Shown: positions 19,281 to 30,100 of the stretch, one piece after another | Layout: every line of letters starts with the position of its first letter | Numbering within the stretch: the stretch's first letter is position 1 | Origin: Desulfuromonadales bacterium | GTDB taxonomy: Bacteria; Desulfobacterota; Desulfuromonadia; Desulfuromonadales; BM103 | Reading direction: 5' to 3' | DNA: 47,670 nucleotides | NCBI GenBank assembly: GCA_023701265.1 | Contig: JAMPXI010000005.1 | Span: forward strand, 1 to 47,670 | Position numbers and translations under genes: made by a program | Notes under the pieces: generated by a model | What the model saw: the letters and a program-made list of their open reading frames with translations, nothing else | Databases searched by the model: none | Told to the model about the DNA's origin: nothing

Positions 19281-20353
19281 GGATGCTGCTGGCCGGCGGG
19301 GGAACCGGCGGACACCTCTTCCCGGCCGTAGCGCTGGCCGAGCAGCTGCGCAGCGAGGAGCCGATTGCCGAAGTCCTCTTTGTGGGGACCGAACGCGGAC
19401 TGGAATATCGTCTGCTCCCCGAACTCGGCTGGCCGCTGCGCACCATCCCGATGAGCGGCTGGGTCGGGTTAAGCCTCGGCGCTCGGCTCAGGGCTCTGGG
19501 CGGGCTGGTGAAAAGTCTGGTACAGTCACGCAAGATCATCAGGGAATTCCGCCCCGACGTGGTCGTCGGCGTAGGGGGCTACGCGTCGGTGCCGGTGTTG
19601 TTGGCGGCGAAGTTCGTCGGAGTGCCGTACCTGATCCATGAGCAGAACGCCTGGCCGGGGCTGGCCAACCGACTGCTCGGCCGTTGGGCCAGGCGCATCT
19701 GCCTGTCGTTCCCCGAGGCGCGCAGAGAGTTCCGGCATGTGCCCACCGTGCTGACCGGCAACCCGGTGCGGGCGGCAATGGAAAATTGTCCGCCGCTGCC
19801 GGATGGGCCGCCATTGCTGCTGGTATTCGGCGGCAGTCACGGTGCCCGGGCGATCAACCGGGCTATCGTCGCGGCCCTGCCGCAGTTGGAGCGCTGGCGC
19901 GGCCGGCTGCGCATCGTGCATCAGACCGGCACCAACGAGGCCGATACCGTGCGCGAGGGATACCGGGCGGCCGGCTGGGCGGAGGTCGAAGTTGAACCGT
20001 TCATCACCGACATGGCGGCAGTCTATGCCCGCAGCACGCTGGTGGTGTGTCGCGCCGGGGCGACCACTCTGGCGGAGTTGACCGCCTGCGGCCGACCGGC
20101 GGTGCTGATCCCGTACCCGTTTGCCGCCAACAATCACCAGGCGGCAAACGCCGCGGCGCTGGCCTCCAAGGGGGCAGCCATCATGATCGAGGAGCGCGAC
20201 CTGAGAGCCGAGGAGCTTGGCACCCTGATCGACGGCCTGCTCAATGACCGGGGCCGCCTCGAGAGTATGAGCGCGACGGCGCGCAGTCTGGCGCAACGGC
20301 GAGCCGCCGCGCGGCTGCTCGCCGAATGCCGGGCCGTGGCCCAGGCGGCCTGA
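19277..20353 (+). CDS. murG: UDP-GlcNAc:lipid I N-acetylglucosaminyltransferase MurG
   Basis: MurG adds GlcNAc to lipid I on the cytoplasmic face of the inner membrane, giving lipid II. The 358-aa GT-B protein has the glycine loop [69 protein letters not shown] and the UDP-binding [22 protein letters not shown] segment. The first two methionines (19277 and 19283) are both possible starts. The first overlaps the ftsW stop and is preferred. Confidence 0.98.
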   Translation: MRMLLAGGGTGGHLFPAVALAEQLRSEEPIAEVLFVGTERGLEYRLLPELGWPLRTIPMSGWVGLSLGARLRALGGLVKSLVQSRKIIREFRPDVVVGVGGYASVPVLLAAKFVGVPYLIHEQNAWPGLANRLLGRWARRICLSFPEARREFRHVPTVLTGNPVRAAMENCPPLPDGPPLLLVFGGSHGARAINRAIVAALPQLERWRGRLRIVHQTGTNEADTVREGYRAAGWAEVEVEPFITDMAAVYARSTLVVCRAGATTLAELTACGRPAVLIPYPFAANNHQAANAAALASKGAAIMIEERDLRAEELGTLIDGLLNDRGRLESMSATARSLAQRRAAARLLAECRAVAQAA

Positions 20354-20364
20354 GGAGAAGCTCC

Positions 20365-21762
20365 ATGTTTGGAAAGATCCGCAAAATTCACTTCATCGGC
20401 ATCGGCGGCATCGGCATGAGCGGCATCGCCGAGGTACTGCTAAATCTCGGTTACCAGGTGTCCGGCTCCGACCTGAAGGAGAGCGAGATCACCCGGCGCC
20501 TGATCGGTCTTGGTGGTACGATTATCTACGGCCATCGCAAGGAGAATCTCACCGAGGTCGACGTGGTGGTCACCTCGACGGCCGTCCGCGCCGACAACCC
20601 CGAAGTTCTCGAAGCGCACCGCCGGCTGGTCCCGGTCATCCCGCGCGCCGAGATGCTGGCCGAACTGATGCGCATGAAGTACGGGATCGCCATCGCCGGC
20701 ACTCACGGCAAGACCACCACCACCAGCATGGTGGCGACGATCCTGACTCATGGCGGCATCGATCCGACCGTGGTGATCGGCGGCCGGCTTGACCTGTTCG
20801 AGTCCAACGCCAAGCTTGGCCAGGGGAACTACCTGGTGGCCGAGGCCGACGAATCGGACGGTTCGTTCCTTAAATTGTCGCCGACTATCGCCGTGGTCAC
20901 CAATATCGATGCCGACCATCTCGACTACTACCGCGACCTCGATCAGATCCGCGATACCTTCATTGACTTCATCAACAAGGTGCCGTTCTACGGGCTGGCG
21001 GTGCTATGCCTCGACGATCCGAACATCCAGGCGCTCATCCCGCTGGTGCGCAAGCGCATGACCACCTACGGGATCAACAGCCAGGCGGACTTTTCCGCCT
21101 CGGCCATCGAACACACGGCAGACCGCACCAGCTTCGCCGTCCACTACCGCGGCCAGGAACTGGGGCGGCTCGGCTTCCGCATGCCGGGACGGCACAACGT
21201 CCTCAATGCCCTGGCGGCCGTGGCGGTGGGGATGGAACTCGATCTGCCGTTTGCGGCGATTGCCGATGGTTTCAAGGATTTCGGCGGGGTGGGGCGACGC
21301 TTCCAGATCAAGGGAGAAGTCGGCGACGTCATGGTTGTCGATGATTACGGCCATCATCCGGCCGAGGTCAAGGCGACCCTGGCGGCCGCCCGCGCCGGCT
21401 GGCAGAGACGGGTGGTCGCCATCTTCCAGCCGCACCGTTACACCCGGACCCAGGCTTTGTTCGACGAATTCGTCACGGCCTTTTACCAGGCCGATCACCT
21501 GGTGGTGATGGAGGTCTACGCGGCCGGCGAGGATCCGATCCCGGGAGTTTCGGCAGCCGATCTGGCCAAGGGGATCAGCGGCCACGGCCACCGCTCATGC
21601 GTCTATGCCGCCGACCGGCCGGCGGTGTTGGCGCACCTGCGCGAGACGGTGCAGCCGGGAGATATGGTGATCACCCTTGGCGCCGGCAATATCTGGCAGG
21701 TCGGTGAGGAATTCCTTGCCGGTCTGAAGGGGTCTGAAACCGGTGGACCAGGCGTTGCTTGA
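20365..21762 (+). CDS. murC: UDP-N-acetylmuramate:L-alanine ligase MurC
   Basis: MurC adds L-Ala to UDP-MurNAc, the first stem-peptide step. The protein (465 aa) begins [20 protein letters not shown] and has the P-loop [31 protein letters not shown] and, in the C-terminal domain, [16 protein letters not shown] and [16 protein letters not shown]. The track starts at 20326 inside murG. ATG 20365 has GAGGAGAAG upstream and fits the family start. The 3' end overlaps murB by 20 nt. Confidence 0.98.
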   Translation: MFGKIRKIHFIGIGGIGMSGIAEVLLNLGYQVSGSDLKESEITRRLIGLGGTIIYGHRKENLTEVDVVVTSTAVRADNPEVLEAHRRLVPVIPRAEMLAELMRMKYGIAIAGTHGKTTTTSMVATILTHGGIDPTVVIGGRLDLFESNAKLGQGNYLVAEADESDGSFLKLSPTIAVVTNIDADHLDYYRDLDQIRDTFIDFINKVPFYGLAVLCLDDPNIQALIPLVRKRMTTYGINSQADFSASAIEHTADRTSFAVHYRGQELGRLGFRMPGRHNVLNALAAVAVGMELDLPFAAIADGFKDFGGVGRRFQIKGEVGDVMVVDDYGHHPAEVKATLAAARAGWQRRVVAIFQPHRYTRTQALFDEFVTAFYQADHLVVMEVYAAGEDPIPGVSAADLAKGISGHGHRSCVYAADRPAVLAHLRETVQPGDMVITLGAGNIWQVGEEFLAGLKGSETGGPGVA

Positions 21763-22675
21763 CGATCTGATGCATCGTTGCCGGGGTCATCTGCTCCGTG
21801 ACGAGCCGCTCTGGCGGCATACCTCCTGGCAGGTCGGCGGGCCGGCCGCGGCACTGTTCCGGCCGGCCAACCATGTCGACCTGGTCAAGGCGGTCCGGCT
21901 GCTCGACGCGGCCGGCTGTCCGTGGCTGGTTCTGGGCGGCGGCAGCAACCTGCTGGTGCGCGACGGCGGGTTCCAGGGGGTGGTCCTTGACCTGCATGAG
22001 TTCACTACGGTCCGCATCGGCACGGACGGCCGGGTCGAGGCGGAAGCCGGGGTGCGGCTCAACGGTTTGGTCAAGCAGCTGGTGGCCGCCGGCCTGGGCG
22101 GGCTGGAGGAACTGGCCGGAATCCCCGGTACCGTCGGCGGCGCGCTGGTCATGAACGCCGGCGCCGGCAGCCAGGAGTTCGGCAGGGTGGTTGAAGAGGT
22201 GGAAATTCTGAGTGGCGAGACGTTCTCCTGGCGTCCGGCGGCGGCCTTTGCTTTCGGTTATCGGCAGGCGAGCCTGGAACCCGGCGCCATCGTCACCGCC
22301 GTAAGGCTGCACCTGAGCGGCGGCGATCCGGAAATGCTGCAGGCTACCTACGCGGAGCGCATGAGCCATCGCCGTCAGGCTCATGCCGTGGGCGGGCCGA
22401 GTGCCGGGTCGGTGTTCAGGAACCCGCCGGGGCAAAAAGCCTGGGAACTGATTGCCGGCTGCGGCTGGCAAGGGCGCGGCGTCGGCGGGGCCAAGGTCAG
22501 TGAGCGGCACGCCAATTTCATCGTCAATACCGGCCGGGCCATGGCCGCGGACATCGAAACGCTGATTGAGACGATCCGCGCCGATGTCGAGCGCCAAACC
22601 GGGGTTCAGTTGGAAGCCGAAGTCAAAATCGTCGGCGAGCCGGCCGCGGCTCGCCCGGTGAGCGAGGAAGCATGA
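21743..22675 (+). CDS. murB: UDP-N-acetylenolpyruvoylglucosamine reductase MurB
   Basis: MurB is the FAD-dependent NADPH reductase that makes UDP-MurNAc. The 310-aa protein has [14 protein letters not shown], the FAD-binding [36 protein letters not shown], the proton-donor serine in [11 protein letters not shown] and the acidic LEAEVKIVG near the C-terminus. The AGSVF form is that of the shorter class II-type MurB rather than the E. coli enzyme. GTG start 21743 lies inside murC. The end overlaps ddl by ATGA. Confidence 0.97.
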   Translation: MDQALLDDLMHRCRGHLLRDEPLWRHTSWQVGGPAAALFRPANHVDLVKAVRLLDAAGCPWLVLGGGSNLLVRDGGFQGVVLDLHEFTTVRIGTDGRVEAEAGVRLNGLVKQLVAAGLGGLEELAGIPGTVGGALVMNAGAGSQEFGRVVEEVEILSGETFSWRPAAAFAFGYRQASLEPGAIVTAVRLHLSGGDPEMLQATYAERMSHRRQAHAVGGPSAGSVFRNPPGQKAWELIAGCGWQGRGVGGAKVSERHANFIVNTGRAMAADIETLIETIRADVERQTGVQLEAEVKIVGEPAAARPVSEEA

Positions 22676-23601
22676 GTCAAGCGGAACATTGGCAGAGGAA
22701 GCGGATCGTCGTCCTGATGGGCGGACTTTCGGCCGAGCGAGAAATCTCGCTGCGTACCGGCAACGCGGTGCTGCGGGCTCTGCAGGGGCGGGGGTTGGAC
22801 GCCGTCGGCCTCGATGCCGGCCGTGATCTGCCGGCCCGCCTGCTTGAACTCGGTGCGCAGGTGGCTTTCATCGCCCTGCATGGCCGCTACGGGGAAGACG
22901 GTACCGTGCAGGGGCTTTTGGAACTGCTGCAAATCCCGTATACTGGCAGCGGCGTGCTGGCCTCCAGCGTGGCGATGAACAAGCTGGTCACCAAGCAGGT
23001 TTTGCTGCATCATGGGGTGGGCACCCCGGCCTTTGCCGTTTACCGCAACGGCAATGACCGGGAAGCTTTCATCGCCGGGCAGAAGACTTTTCCGCTGGTG
23101 GCCAAGCCGGCCCGGGAAGGCTCAACCATCGGCGTGAGCATCGTCCGCGACGCGCAAGGACTGCGTGCCGGTCTCGACGAGGCCCTGCGCCATGACGACC
23201 TGGTGCTGGTCGAAGAGTTCATCGCCGGCTCCGAAGTGACCGTCGGCGTGCTTGGCGACCAGCCCCTGCCGGTCATCCAGGTGGTGCCGAAGGGGGGCTT
23301 TTACGACTACCAGTCGAAATACACGCCGGGACAGACCGAATACCTGCTGCCGGCGCCGCTGCCGGAAGGGGTCATCTGCAATCTGCAGGTGGCGGCCGTG
23401 ACCGCCTGTCGGGCCCTGGGCTGCCGTGGCGCGGCGCGGGTCGATTTCATGGTGCGCGGCGAGGAGCTGTTCTGTCTTGAAGTCAACACCATCCCTGGGA
23501 TGACCGAGACCAGCCTGCTGCCAAAGGCAGCCGGCGCGGCTGGCATTCCCTTTGACGAACTGGTACTGCGCATCCTCGCGGATGCCGGGCTGGACAAGTA
23601 G
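22672..23601 (+). CDS. ddl: D-alanine:D-alanine ligase
   Basis: Ddl makes the D-Ala-D-Ala used by MurF. The 309-aa ATP-grasp protein has VVLMGGLSAEREISLRTG, LHGRYGEDGTVQGLLELL, YTGSGVLASSVAMNKLVTK, LVAKPAREGSTIGVSIV and the metal-binding LEVNTIPGMTETSLLPKAA. Length and the position between murB and ftsQ match the DdlB form. Its coupling to murB by ATGA suggests fixed stoichiometry. ftsQ starts 21 nt downstream. Confidence 0.98.
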   Translation: MSQAEHWQRKRIVVLMGGLSAEREISLRTGNAVLRALQGRGLDAVGLDAGRDLPARLLELGAQVAFIALHGRYGEDGTVQGLLELLQIPYTGSGVLASSVAMNKLVTKQVLLHHGVGTPAFAVYRNGNDREAFIAGQKTFPLVAKPAREGSTIGVSIVRDAQGLRAGLDEALRHDDLVLVEEFIAGSEVTVGVLGDQPLPVIQVVPKGGFYDYQSKYTPGQTEYLLPAPLPEGVICNLQVAAVTACRALGCRGAARVDFMVRGEELFCLEVNTIPGMTETSLLPKAAGAAGIPFDELVLRILADAGLDK

Positions 23602-23622
23602 GGGAGCGCGGGGGGCGCGGCG

Positions 23623-24504
23623 ATGAACGATTTCAAACACAACCTGAAAGGGCACAAGCCGCCGAAGGTCAAGCTGAACAAGCGCAAGCAGGAGAAGCAA
23701 CCGCGCGACTGGCGCAAGCTGTTGCACCGTTTGCTGCGCGTTTCCCTGTTCGCCGGAAGTGCCACGCTGGTCTTGGCCGGGGCCATGCTCGGCCTCCAGT
23801 TGCTGCGGGAATCGGACTATTTCACGGTTCGCAACGTCCGCGTCATTGCCCAGACAAGGGTTTCCGAGCAGGAGATCGCCGGTGCCTCCGACGTCCGTCT
23901 CGGCGTTGGCATCTTTGATCTCGACCTCAACCTGATCGGGCGGAAAATCGAGGAGAATCCCTGGATCGCCCGGGCCGAGGTGGTGCGCTCGCTCCCCGAC
24001 GAAATTGTCATCAAGGTGACCGAGCACCAGCCGCGCGCGGTGATCCAACTCGATTACCTCTATTACGTCAGCGGCACCGGCGAAGTCTTCAAGCTGCTCG
24101 ACGGCGGCGACAGCCTCGATTACCCGATCATCACCGGGATCGACCGCCAGTACCTGCTCGACCGTCCGGACGAAGGGCAAGCGTGGCTACGCCAGGCACT
24201 GGTGCTGGCCGAGCGGCTGGAGGCGCGTCAGCAGTTCAATCTTGCCGATGTCTCCGAAATCCAGATTGATCTCGAGGACGGGCTGGTGGTACACACCCGT
24301 CAGCACGGTGTGCCGGTTCGGTTCGGGCGAGACGACTTCGACTCCAAGCTTGACCGGCTCGAGCGGATCTACACTGAACTGGAGCCGCGTCTGACCGCGC
24401 TTCACTACATCGATCTGAATGTGGCCGACCGGGTGATCGTCAAGGTCGACCCGAAATACGCAGCCGGTCGCAATGAGAAGCAGGGAAGAAAGGGAGTGTC
24501 ATGA
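23623..24504 (+). CDS. ftsQ: Cell division protein FtsQ
   Basis: A 293-aa bitopic division protein. It has a basic, Lys-rich cytoplasmic N-terminus (residues 1-40), a transmembrane helix at about 44-65 and a POTRA domain (YFTVRNVRVIAQTRVSEQEIAG...ENPWIARAEVVRSLPDEIVIKVTEHQP). The C-terminal FtsQ domain ends in ALHYIDLNVADRVIVKVDP. FtsQ scaffolds FtsB-FtsL at the septum. A G-rich ribosome site precedes the ATG. The stop overlaps ftsA by ATGA. Confidence 0.95.
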   Translation: MNDFKHNLKGHKPPKVKLNKRKQEKQPRDWRKLLHRLLRVSLFAGSATLVLAGAMLGLQLLRESDYFTVRNVRVIAQTRVSEQEIAGASDVRLGVGIFDLDLNLIGRKIEENPWIARAEVVRSLPDEIVIKVTEHQPRAVIQLDYLYYVSGTGEVFKLLDGGDSLDYPIITGIDRQYLLDRPDEGQAWLRQALVLAERLEARQQFNLADVSEIQIDLEDGLVVHTRQHGVPVRFGRDDFDSKLDRLERIYTELEPRLTALHYIDLNVADRVIVKVDPKYAAGRNEKQGRKGVS

Positions 24505-25730
24505 GCAAGAAGGGTGAGAACCTGATCGTCGGTCTTGATATCGGCACCACCAAGATCTGCGCCATCGTCGGGACCATGACCGAAGGCGGTCTCGACATCG
24601 TCGGCATCGGCACCAGCCCGTCGCGCGGCATGCGCAAGGGGGTGGTGATCAACATCGAAGGCACCGTGACGGCGATCCGCAAAGCGATCCAGGAGGCCGA
24701 GCTGATGGCCGGCTGCGAGATCAACTCGGTCTTTGCCGGGATTGCGGGCGGGCACATCAATGGCATCAACTCGCAGGGGGTGATCGCCATCAAGAGCCGC
24801 GAGGTGACCTCCGAGGACATTAGACGGGTTATTGACGCCGCCAAGGCGATCGCCATCCCGATGGACCGCGAGGTGATTCACATCCTGCCGCAGGAGTTCA
24901 TCGTCGACGATCAGGACGGCATCAAGGAGCCGCTTGGCATGAACGGCGTGCGCCTGGAGGTGCGGGTGCACATCGTCACCGGCGCGGTGGCCAGTGCGCA
25001 GAACATCATCAAGAGCTGCAACAAGGCCGGAGTGGCCGTCGGCGACATCGTCCTCGAACAACTGGCCTCGGCGGAGGCGGTGCTGACCCAGGACGAAAAG
25101 GAGCTCGGCGTGGCGCTGGTCGACATCGGTGGCGGCACCACCGATATCGCCATCTTCGTCGACGGTGCCATCAAACATACCTCAGTGCTGTCACTGGGTG
25201 GCAATCACCTGACCAACGACATTGCCGTCGGTCTGCGCACCCCCTCTCAGGAAGCCGAGCGGATCAAGCAGAAGTGGGGATGCTGCCTGACCTCCATGGT
25301 CGGCAAGGACGAAACCATCGAGGTCCCATCGGTCGGCGGCCGCGAGCCGCGCGTGCTGTCTCGCCAGTTGCTGGCCGAGATCCTCGAGCCGCGCGTCGAA
25401 GAGATCTTCACCCTGGTCAATCGCGAGTTGATCAAGAGCGGCTATGAAAACCGCATCAGCTCCGGGCTGGTGCTGACCGGCGGTTCAGCGATCCTCTCGG
25501 GGATGCCGGAGTTGGCCGAGCAGATCTTCAACCTACCGGTGCGGCGCGGTGTGCCGCAGGGGATCGGCGGCCTGGCCGACGTGGTCAATTCACCGGTCTA
25601 CGCGACCGGCGTCGGCCTGGTGAAATATGGCAGTCGCAATCTGCAGAGCAGCAACTTCGCCATTGGCCAGGAGAACATTTTCGACAAGGTGGTCCGGCGC
25701 ATGAAAGAATGGTTTGGAGAATTCTTTTAG
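24501..25730 (+). CDS. ftsA: Cell division protein FtsA
   Basis: FtsA is the actin-like ATPase that tethers FtsZ to the membrane. The 409-aa protein has the phosphate-1 motif VGLDIGTTKICAIVG, the 1C subdomain, VDIGGGTTDIAIFVDG, VLTGGSAILSGMPELAEQIF and a C-terminal amphipathic membrane-targeting helix (VVRRMKEWFGEFF). It is coupled to ftsQ and separated from ftsZ by 148 bp that contain a further promoter. Confidence 0.98.
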   Translation: MSKKGENLIVGLDIGTTKICAIVGTMTEGGLDIVGIGTSPSRGMRKGVVINIEGTVTAIRKAIQEAELMAGCEINSVFAGIAGGHINGINSQGVIAIKSREVTSEDIRRVIDAAKAIAIPMDREVIHILPQEFIVDDQDGIKEPLGMNGVRLEVRVHIVTGAVASAQNIIKSCNKAGVAVGDIVLEQLASAEAVLTQDEKELGVALVDIGGGTTDIAIFVDGAIKHTSVLSLGGNHLTNDIAVGLRTPSQEAERIKQKWGCCLTSMVGKDETIEVPSVGGREPRVLSRQLLAEILEPRVEEIFTLVNRELIKSGYENRISSGLVLTGGSAILSGMPELAEQIFNLPVRRGVPQGIGGLADVVNSPVYATGVGLVKYGSRNLQSSNFAIGQENIFDKVVRRMKEWFGEFF

Positions 25731-25789
25731 GCATCCGATTGATCTCTCGAGGTTTTTTTACATCACGTGAAATTTGTGCATATAGCGTC

Positions 25790-25818
25790 TTGACGTAAAG
25801 GCGGCCACAAGATATTGT
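25790..25818 (+). promoter_or_regulatory. Predicted internal sigma-70 promoter of ftsZ
   Basis: TTGACG (25790-25795), 17 bp, TATTGT (25813-25818) in the 148-bp ftsA-ftsZ gap, the largest gap within the dcw run. A TCACGTGA palindrome lies about 20 bp upstream. It would allow extra ftsZ transcription. Confidence 0.5.
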
Positions 25819-25878
25819 GTTTCGAGATTTTTTTTCGTGGCGGCCGAGCAGGCAGTGGCAACCCGGTTGGAGGGTGAG

Positions 25879-27048
25879 ATGACGTTCGAATTCGATGACA
25901 GCGTAGAACAAACGGCCAGGATCAAGGTGGTCGGTGTCGGCGGCGGCGGCAGTAATGCGGTCAATACCATGATTCAGGCAGAAGTCGAGGGGGTCGAATT
26001 CATTGTCGCCAACACCGATGCCCAGGCGCTCAAAGCAAGCAAGGCCCCGGTGCGGGTTCAACTCGGCGGCCGGTTGACCAAGGGGCTCGGTGCCGGTGCC
26101 AACCCGGAAGTCGGGCGCGAGGCGGCCGAAGAAGATCGCGGTCGGATCGCCGATCTGCTGCAGGGTGCCGACATGGTGTTTCTCGCCGTCGGTCTGGGCG
26201 GCGGCACCGGTACCGGTGCCGCGCCGGTTATCGCGGACGTGGCCCGTGAACTCGGGGCCCTCACCGTGGCAATCGCGACCAAGCCGTTTGCCTTCGAGGG
26301 AGGAAAACGCCAGAAACAGGCGGAGCAGGGGGTTGAAGAGTTGAAGAAGGTGGTCGACTCGCTGATCCTGATCCCCAACGACAGATTGAGCGGCCTGGCC
26401 GGCAAAAAAACCGGCATCCTCGATGCCTTCAAACCGTCGGACGATGTGCTGCGCCAGGCGGTGCAGGGAATCTCCGACCTGATCACCACCCACGGCATGA
26501 TCAACGTCGACTTCGCCGACGTCAAGGCGGCGATGAGCGAGCGCGGCATGGCGATGATGGGGATCGGCATTGCCGAAGGGGAGAACCGCGCGGTCGAAGC
26601 CGCCCGCCAGGCGATCTGCAGCCCCCTCCTCGAGGATATCGACATCTCCGGCGCCAAGGGGGTGTTGGTCAACGTCACCGGTTCCTCGAGCATGACGATG
26701 GACGACTATCAGGAAGTTGCCAGGATCATCCATGAGAAGGTCCACGAGGACGCCAATATCTTCATCGGCCTGGTGATCGACGAATCGCTCGGCGAGCGGA
26801 TCAAGGTGACCGCGATCGCCACCGGTTTCGGCGACGCCTTCGACAAGCGCCGGCAAGGGCACAGGGAGACCACTCGCCCGACCCTGGCCGCTATTGCCGG
26901 CACCGGCCCCGTCAATCAGGGGGACATGGACGTGCCGGCCTACATCCGCAACCGCGACGGAGCCAAGCCCGCCCGCGCCCAGCGCACCGGCCTGGCCGAA
27001 GGCGAAGAGTACGATATTCCGGCGTTCCTGCGGCGGCGGGTGGACTGA
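25879..27048 (+). CDS. ftsZ: Cell division protein FtsZ
   Basis: FtsZ is the tubulin-like GTPase that forms the division ring. The protein (389 aa) has [18 protein letters not shown], the tubulin signature GGGTGTG at 108-114, [10 protein letters not shown], the T7 loop [11 protein letters not shown] and the conserved C-terminal tail [11 protein letters not shown] that binds FtsA. The track starts at GTG 25837. ATG 25879 has GGAGGG upstream and matches other FtsZ N-termini. It is the last gene of the dcw operon and is followed by a strong terminator. Confidence 0.98.
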   Translation: MTFEFDDSVEQTARIKVVGVGGGGSNAVNTMIQAEVEGVEFIVANTDAQALKASKAPVRVQLGGRLTKGLGAGANPEVGREAAEEDRGRIADLLQGADMVFLAVGLGGGTGTGAAPVIADVARELGALTVAIATKPFAFEGGKRQKQAEQGVEELKKVVDSLILIPNDRLSGLAGKKTGILDAFKPSDDVLRQAVQGISDLITTHGMINVDFADVKAAMSERGMAMMGIGIAEGENRAVEAARQAICSPLLEDIDISGAKGVLVNVTGSSSMTMDDYQEVARIIHEKVHEDANIFIGLVIDESLGERIKVTAIATGFGDAFDKRRQGHRETTRPTLAAIAGTGPVNQGDMDVPAYIRNRDGAKPARAQRTGLAEGEEYDIPAFLRRRVD

Positions 27049-27093
27049 CCGAAGGCCTGGGAAAACCTTCTCGATCTAAGTAACAAGATGATG

Positions 27094-27128
27094 AAACGCC
27101 TCCAGGGAATGAACCTGGAGGCGTTTTT
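27094..27128 (+). terminator. Intrinsic terminator of the dcw operon
   Basis: The perfect stem ACGCCTCCAGG/CCTGGAGGCGT is followed by TTTTT, 46 nt after the ftsZ stop. It also separates ftsZ from the convergent cytochrome operon ending at 27158. Confidence 0.92.
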
Positions 27129-27157
27129 GTTGTGAAAGAGGTTTCCGGCAGCAGCGG

Positions 27158-30100
27158 CTACGGGCCAGGGTTGGCCCAGGGAGAGGCAAAGCCGTTGTCG
27201 TGACGATGGCAACCGGTGCAGTCCGGAGGGTTATGGCTGCCCGGTTCAGGTTGTATCTTCCGATGCTCCGGGGTTTTAACTTGGTATGGGGGGCCCCCCT
27301 CGGTGAGGGTGTGGCAGACTTCGCAGATCCGGTTGATCGGTGGAGGCTCTGGCCTTGCCACGCTGTCATCACCCAATCCGAAGCCGTAAGTGTTGGCGCC
27401 GTCGAAGCGCACCGGACCGCCGAAGTTGCTGTCGGGGCTGATGGTCTCAGGGAGAGGGTTGAGCGTAATGAACGGTTTGATCCCCGCCGCGTTAGGGGAT
27501 CGCTGCTCGTGGCAGGTCATGCAGGTGAACTCGCCATACTGTCCACCCGTCACCCCCCAGCCGCCGTTTGCCGCCCAGTAACCCTTGTTGTTGGCATTGA
27601 GGCTGTTGTGCATGAGTTTGCTCGCCGGCGTGGCGATCCAGTAAAATTCCTGTATCGCCGTCCCGATGACGCCATCCGGGTCCAGATAGGTCACCCTGAT
27701 ATTGTAGTTGGAAAGCGGCATGAGGCCGCCAACGGTGATCACCCGGGGCGATACGGTCAGTGGAACATCGCTGGCCGCGACCAGCCATTCGGGCCCGTTG
27801 ACGTCCATGTACTCCACCGTAATGGTGCCGTTGCCGTTGACGTCCTTGGCAAAGGGCGCAGTGACCTTGATGGTCGCCGAGTTCATTGGTTCGGCTAAGG
27901 CGATTCCGGCTTCTATCCGGTTGTCCGGCAAGGTTATGCCAATGAACTGCGGATTGACGCCATTGATGCCGTCGCCGTCAACGTAGGTGAGCCGGACATT
28001 GTAGGTGCTCCCCTGCTGCAGGCCGGTGATGGTCAGGCTGGCCGGCGAGGCGGCATGGGTGGCTTCGCTGACCCAGTTGGTCCAGCCGGAGTCGCCGGAA
28101 AGCTGGTAGTCGATCGTATAGGTGTTGTTGGTGTTGTAATCATCGGTATAGGGCATGGTGACGGCAATGGCTGTGGTCCCGTCTGTCGAGGCCGTCGCTG
28201 TGCCGGTGCTGGTGCGGTTGTCCAGCATGACGATGCCGGTGACCGTCTGGGGATTCACTGCTTCGACCGCATCGGTGTCGATGAAGGCACAGCGGATATC
28301 GTAGGTCTCTCCCTGGCTTAGTCCGCTGACGGTGGTGACGAAGGGCGAGGCGGCATGGGGGGCGGCCGTCACCCAGTTGCTCCAGCCGGCTGCACCGGAA
28401 AGCCGGTAATCCACCGTGTAGGTGTTGTTGCCGTTGGCGTCATTGCCGTAGGGCATGGTCACGTCAATAGCGGTCGGACTGGTACAGGCCGCAGCGCAGC
28501 TTTCCGGAGTGGTCTGGTCGCCGAGGATGTGGGGGCCGGAACCGCTGCCGCCTGCCGAATAGTTGCCGTTCGTGTCCCTGGCGAAAATCCGGTAGTAGTA
28601 GCCGGTCCCGTTGGTCAACCCGATATCGGTGCAACTCGTCCCCGGCTTGGCCACCACGCAGACGATCGTGCTGGCGCCGAGGACGCCGCCCGCCACGTAA
28701 CTTGCCCCCTCAACCGGGGTATCGGCAACCGGTGAGGTGCTCCTGAGGACGACGGCCTGGCTGTAATCGGCATCGCCGGGGTTTGTCCAGGTGAGGCTAG
28801 CCTGGCCATTACCGGGGGTAATCATAGCCCAGGCGGGATTGGCGGGAGAAAGATTGTCGATCGTCAGATCCGGGACACCCCACTCGGTGATGGTGATGGG
28901 GTTGCTCGTCGTGTGATCGATGGCGATAACGCCGGCGGGGACCAGTTGGCTCCCTCCTGAGGGCGGCGGCATGTCGGCGTGGGTTTTCGGCGTGATCCGG
29001 ACGTAGTAGAAGCCTGTTGTGGTCGATATGGTGATGGCGGGGGTGAACGACACCACTGGGCTGTCGGAGGATGGACCGGTCACGCTCCCGTAGATCGTGG
29101 TGCCAGCACCGTCGGTGATGTCGATCCGGCTGATTGCTGCGCCTCCCCCCGCACCCAGGTCCAGGGTCACTCCCTGGAAGGTGTCCGTGCCGGTATTGGT
29201 CGAGGGCAGAATCATGTTGCCCAAGGTGGCGCCTGCGCCGGGGGGGATGGTGATATCGGGAGTTCCCTGGCGGTAATTCTGCACCGTGGTGACTGGATAC
29301 AGGAAGGGCGCGCTGAAAGTCGGCACCGGCAGCGAACCGGTTCCGTTGGCCACCTTCGCGGTCAGTCCCATGGGGATCAGCAGGTCGTAGTTCCCGACCT
29401 TGGCTGAAATCGTGATGTATTCCCTGCCTCCATCTAAAAGCCCGTAGAAGTATGAGGCGTTGCCTTTCAGGAAGAAGTAGTAGGTATAACCGCCTGAATA
29501 GTCGTGGTAGCCCTCGACGCTGTAGCCTGCGGGAATACTCCCGGAACTCTGGGTCCAATTGGCAATGCTGAGAACAATTACCCCCGAGGGAGTCGTGGTG
29601 TTCTTGATTTCCCCGAGATAGACCGGGCCACTGGGGCCGTAGAATTTCACCTGGAAGGGGAAGTCGGGCGTACCCATCTTCAGCTCCCCGGTGCCGGCTC
29701 CCATGTACGGCTGGACCTCGACGTATTTGACGTCGGTGGAGCTGTAGGTGCCGTTCTTGACGAAGATGGTGTTGGCCAGCCACTGGTTGTCCGTTGCGGC
29801 GGTACCGGTCACCCGCACCTCGAACTGGCCCACCTCGTTGGTTGCCAGGGCTCCGGGATTCAGGGTTGCTATCCATTCATAAACGCCGTCCCCGAAATCG
29901 GAGAAGGTGCCGATGGTATATTCCGTCCCGGCGGTCCAGGCCGCACCGGTCATGACGTTTTTCGCTGAATGGACGACCAGCTGACTGCTGGTGAGCCCGG
30001 TCACCGGTGCGCCGAGCTGGTCCATGACCTTTGCCTTGAATTTGAAGGTGGTGGGGAACGAGGTGATGTAGTAGAGCGGGCGGTTGTCGAGAGTGCCGAT

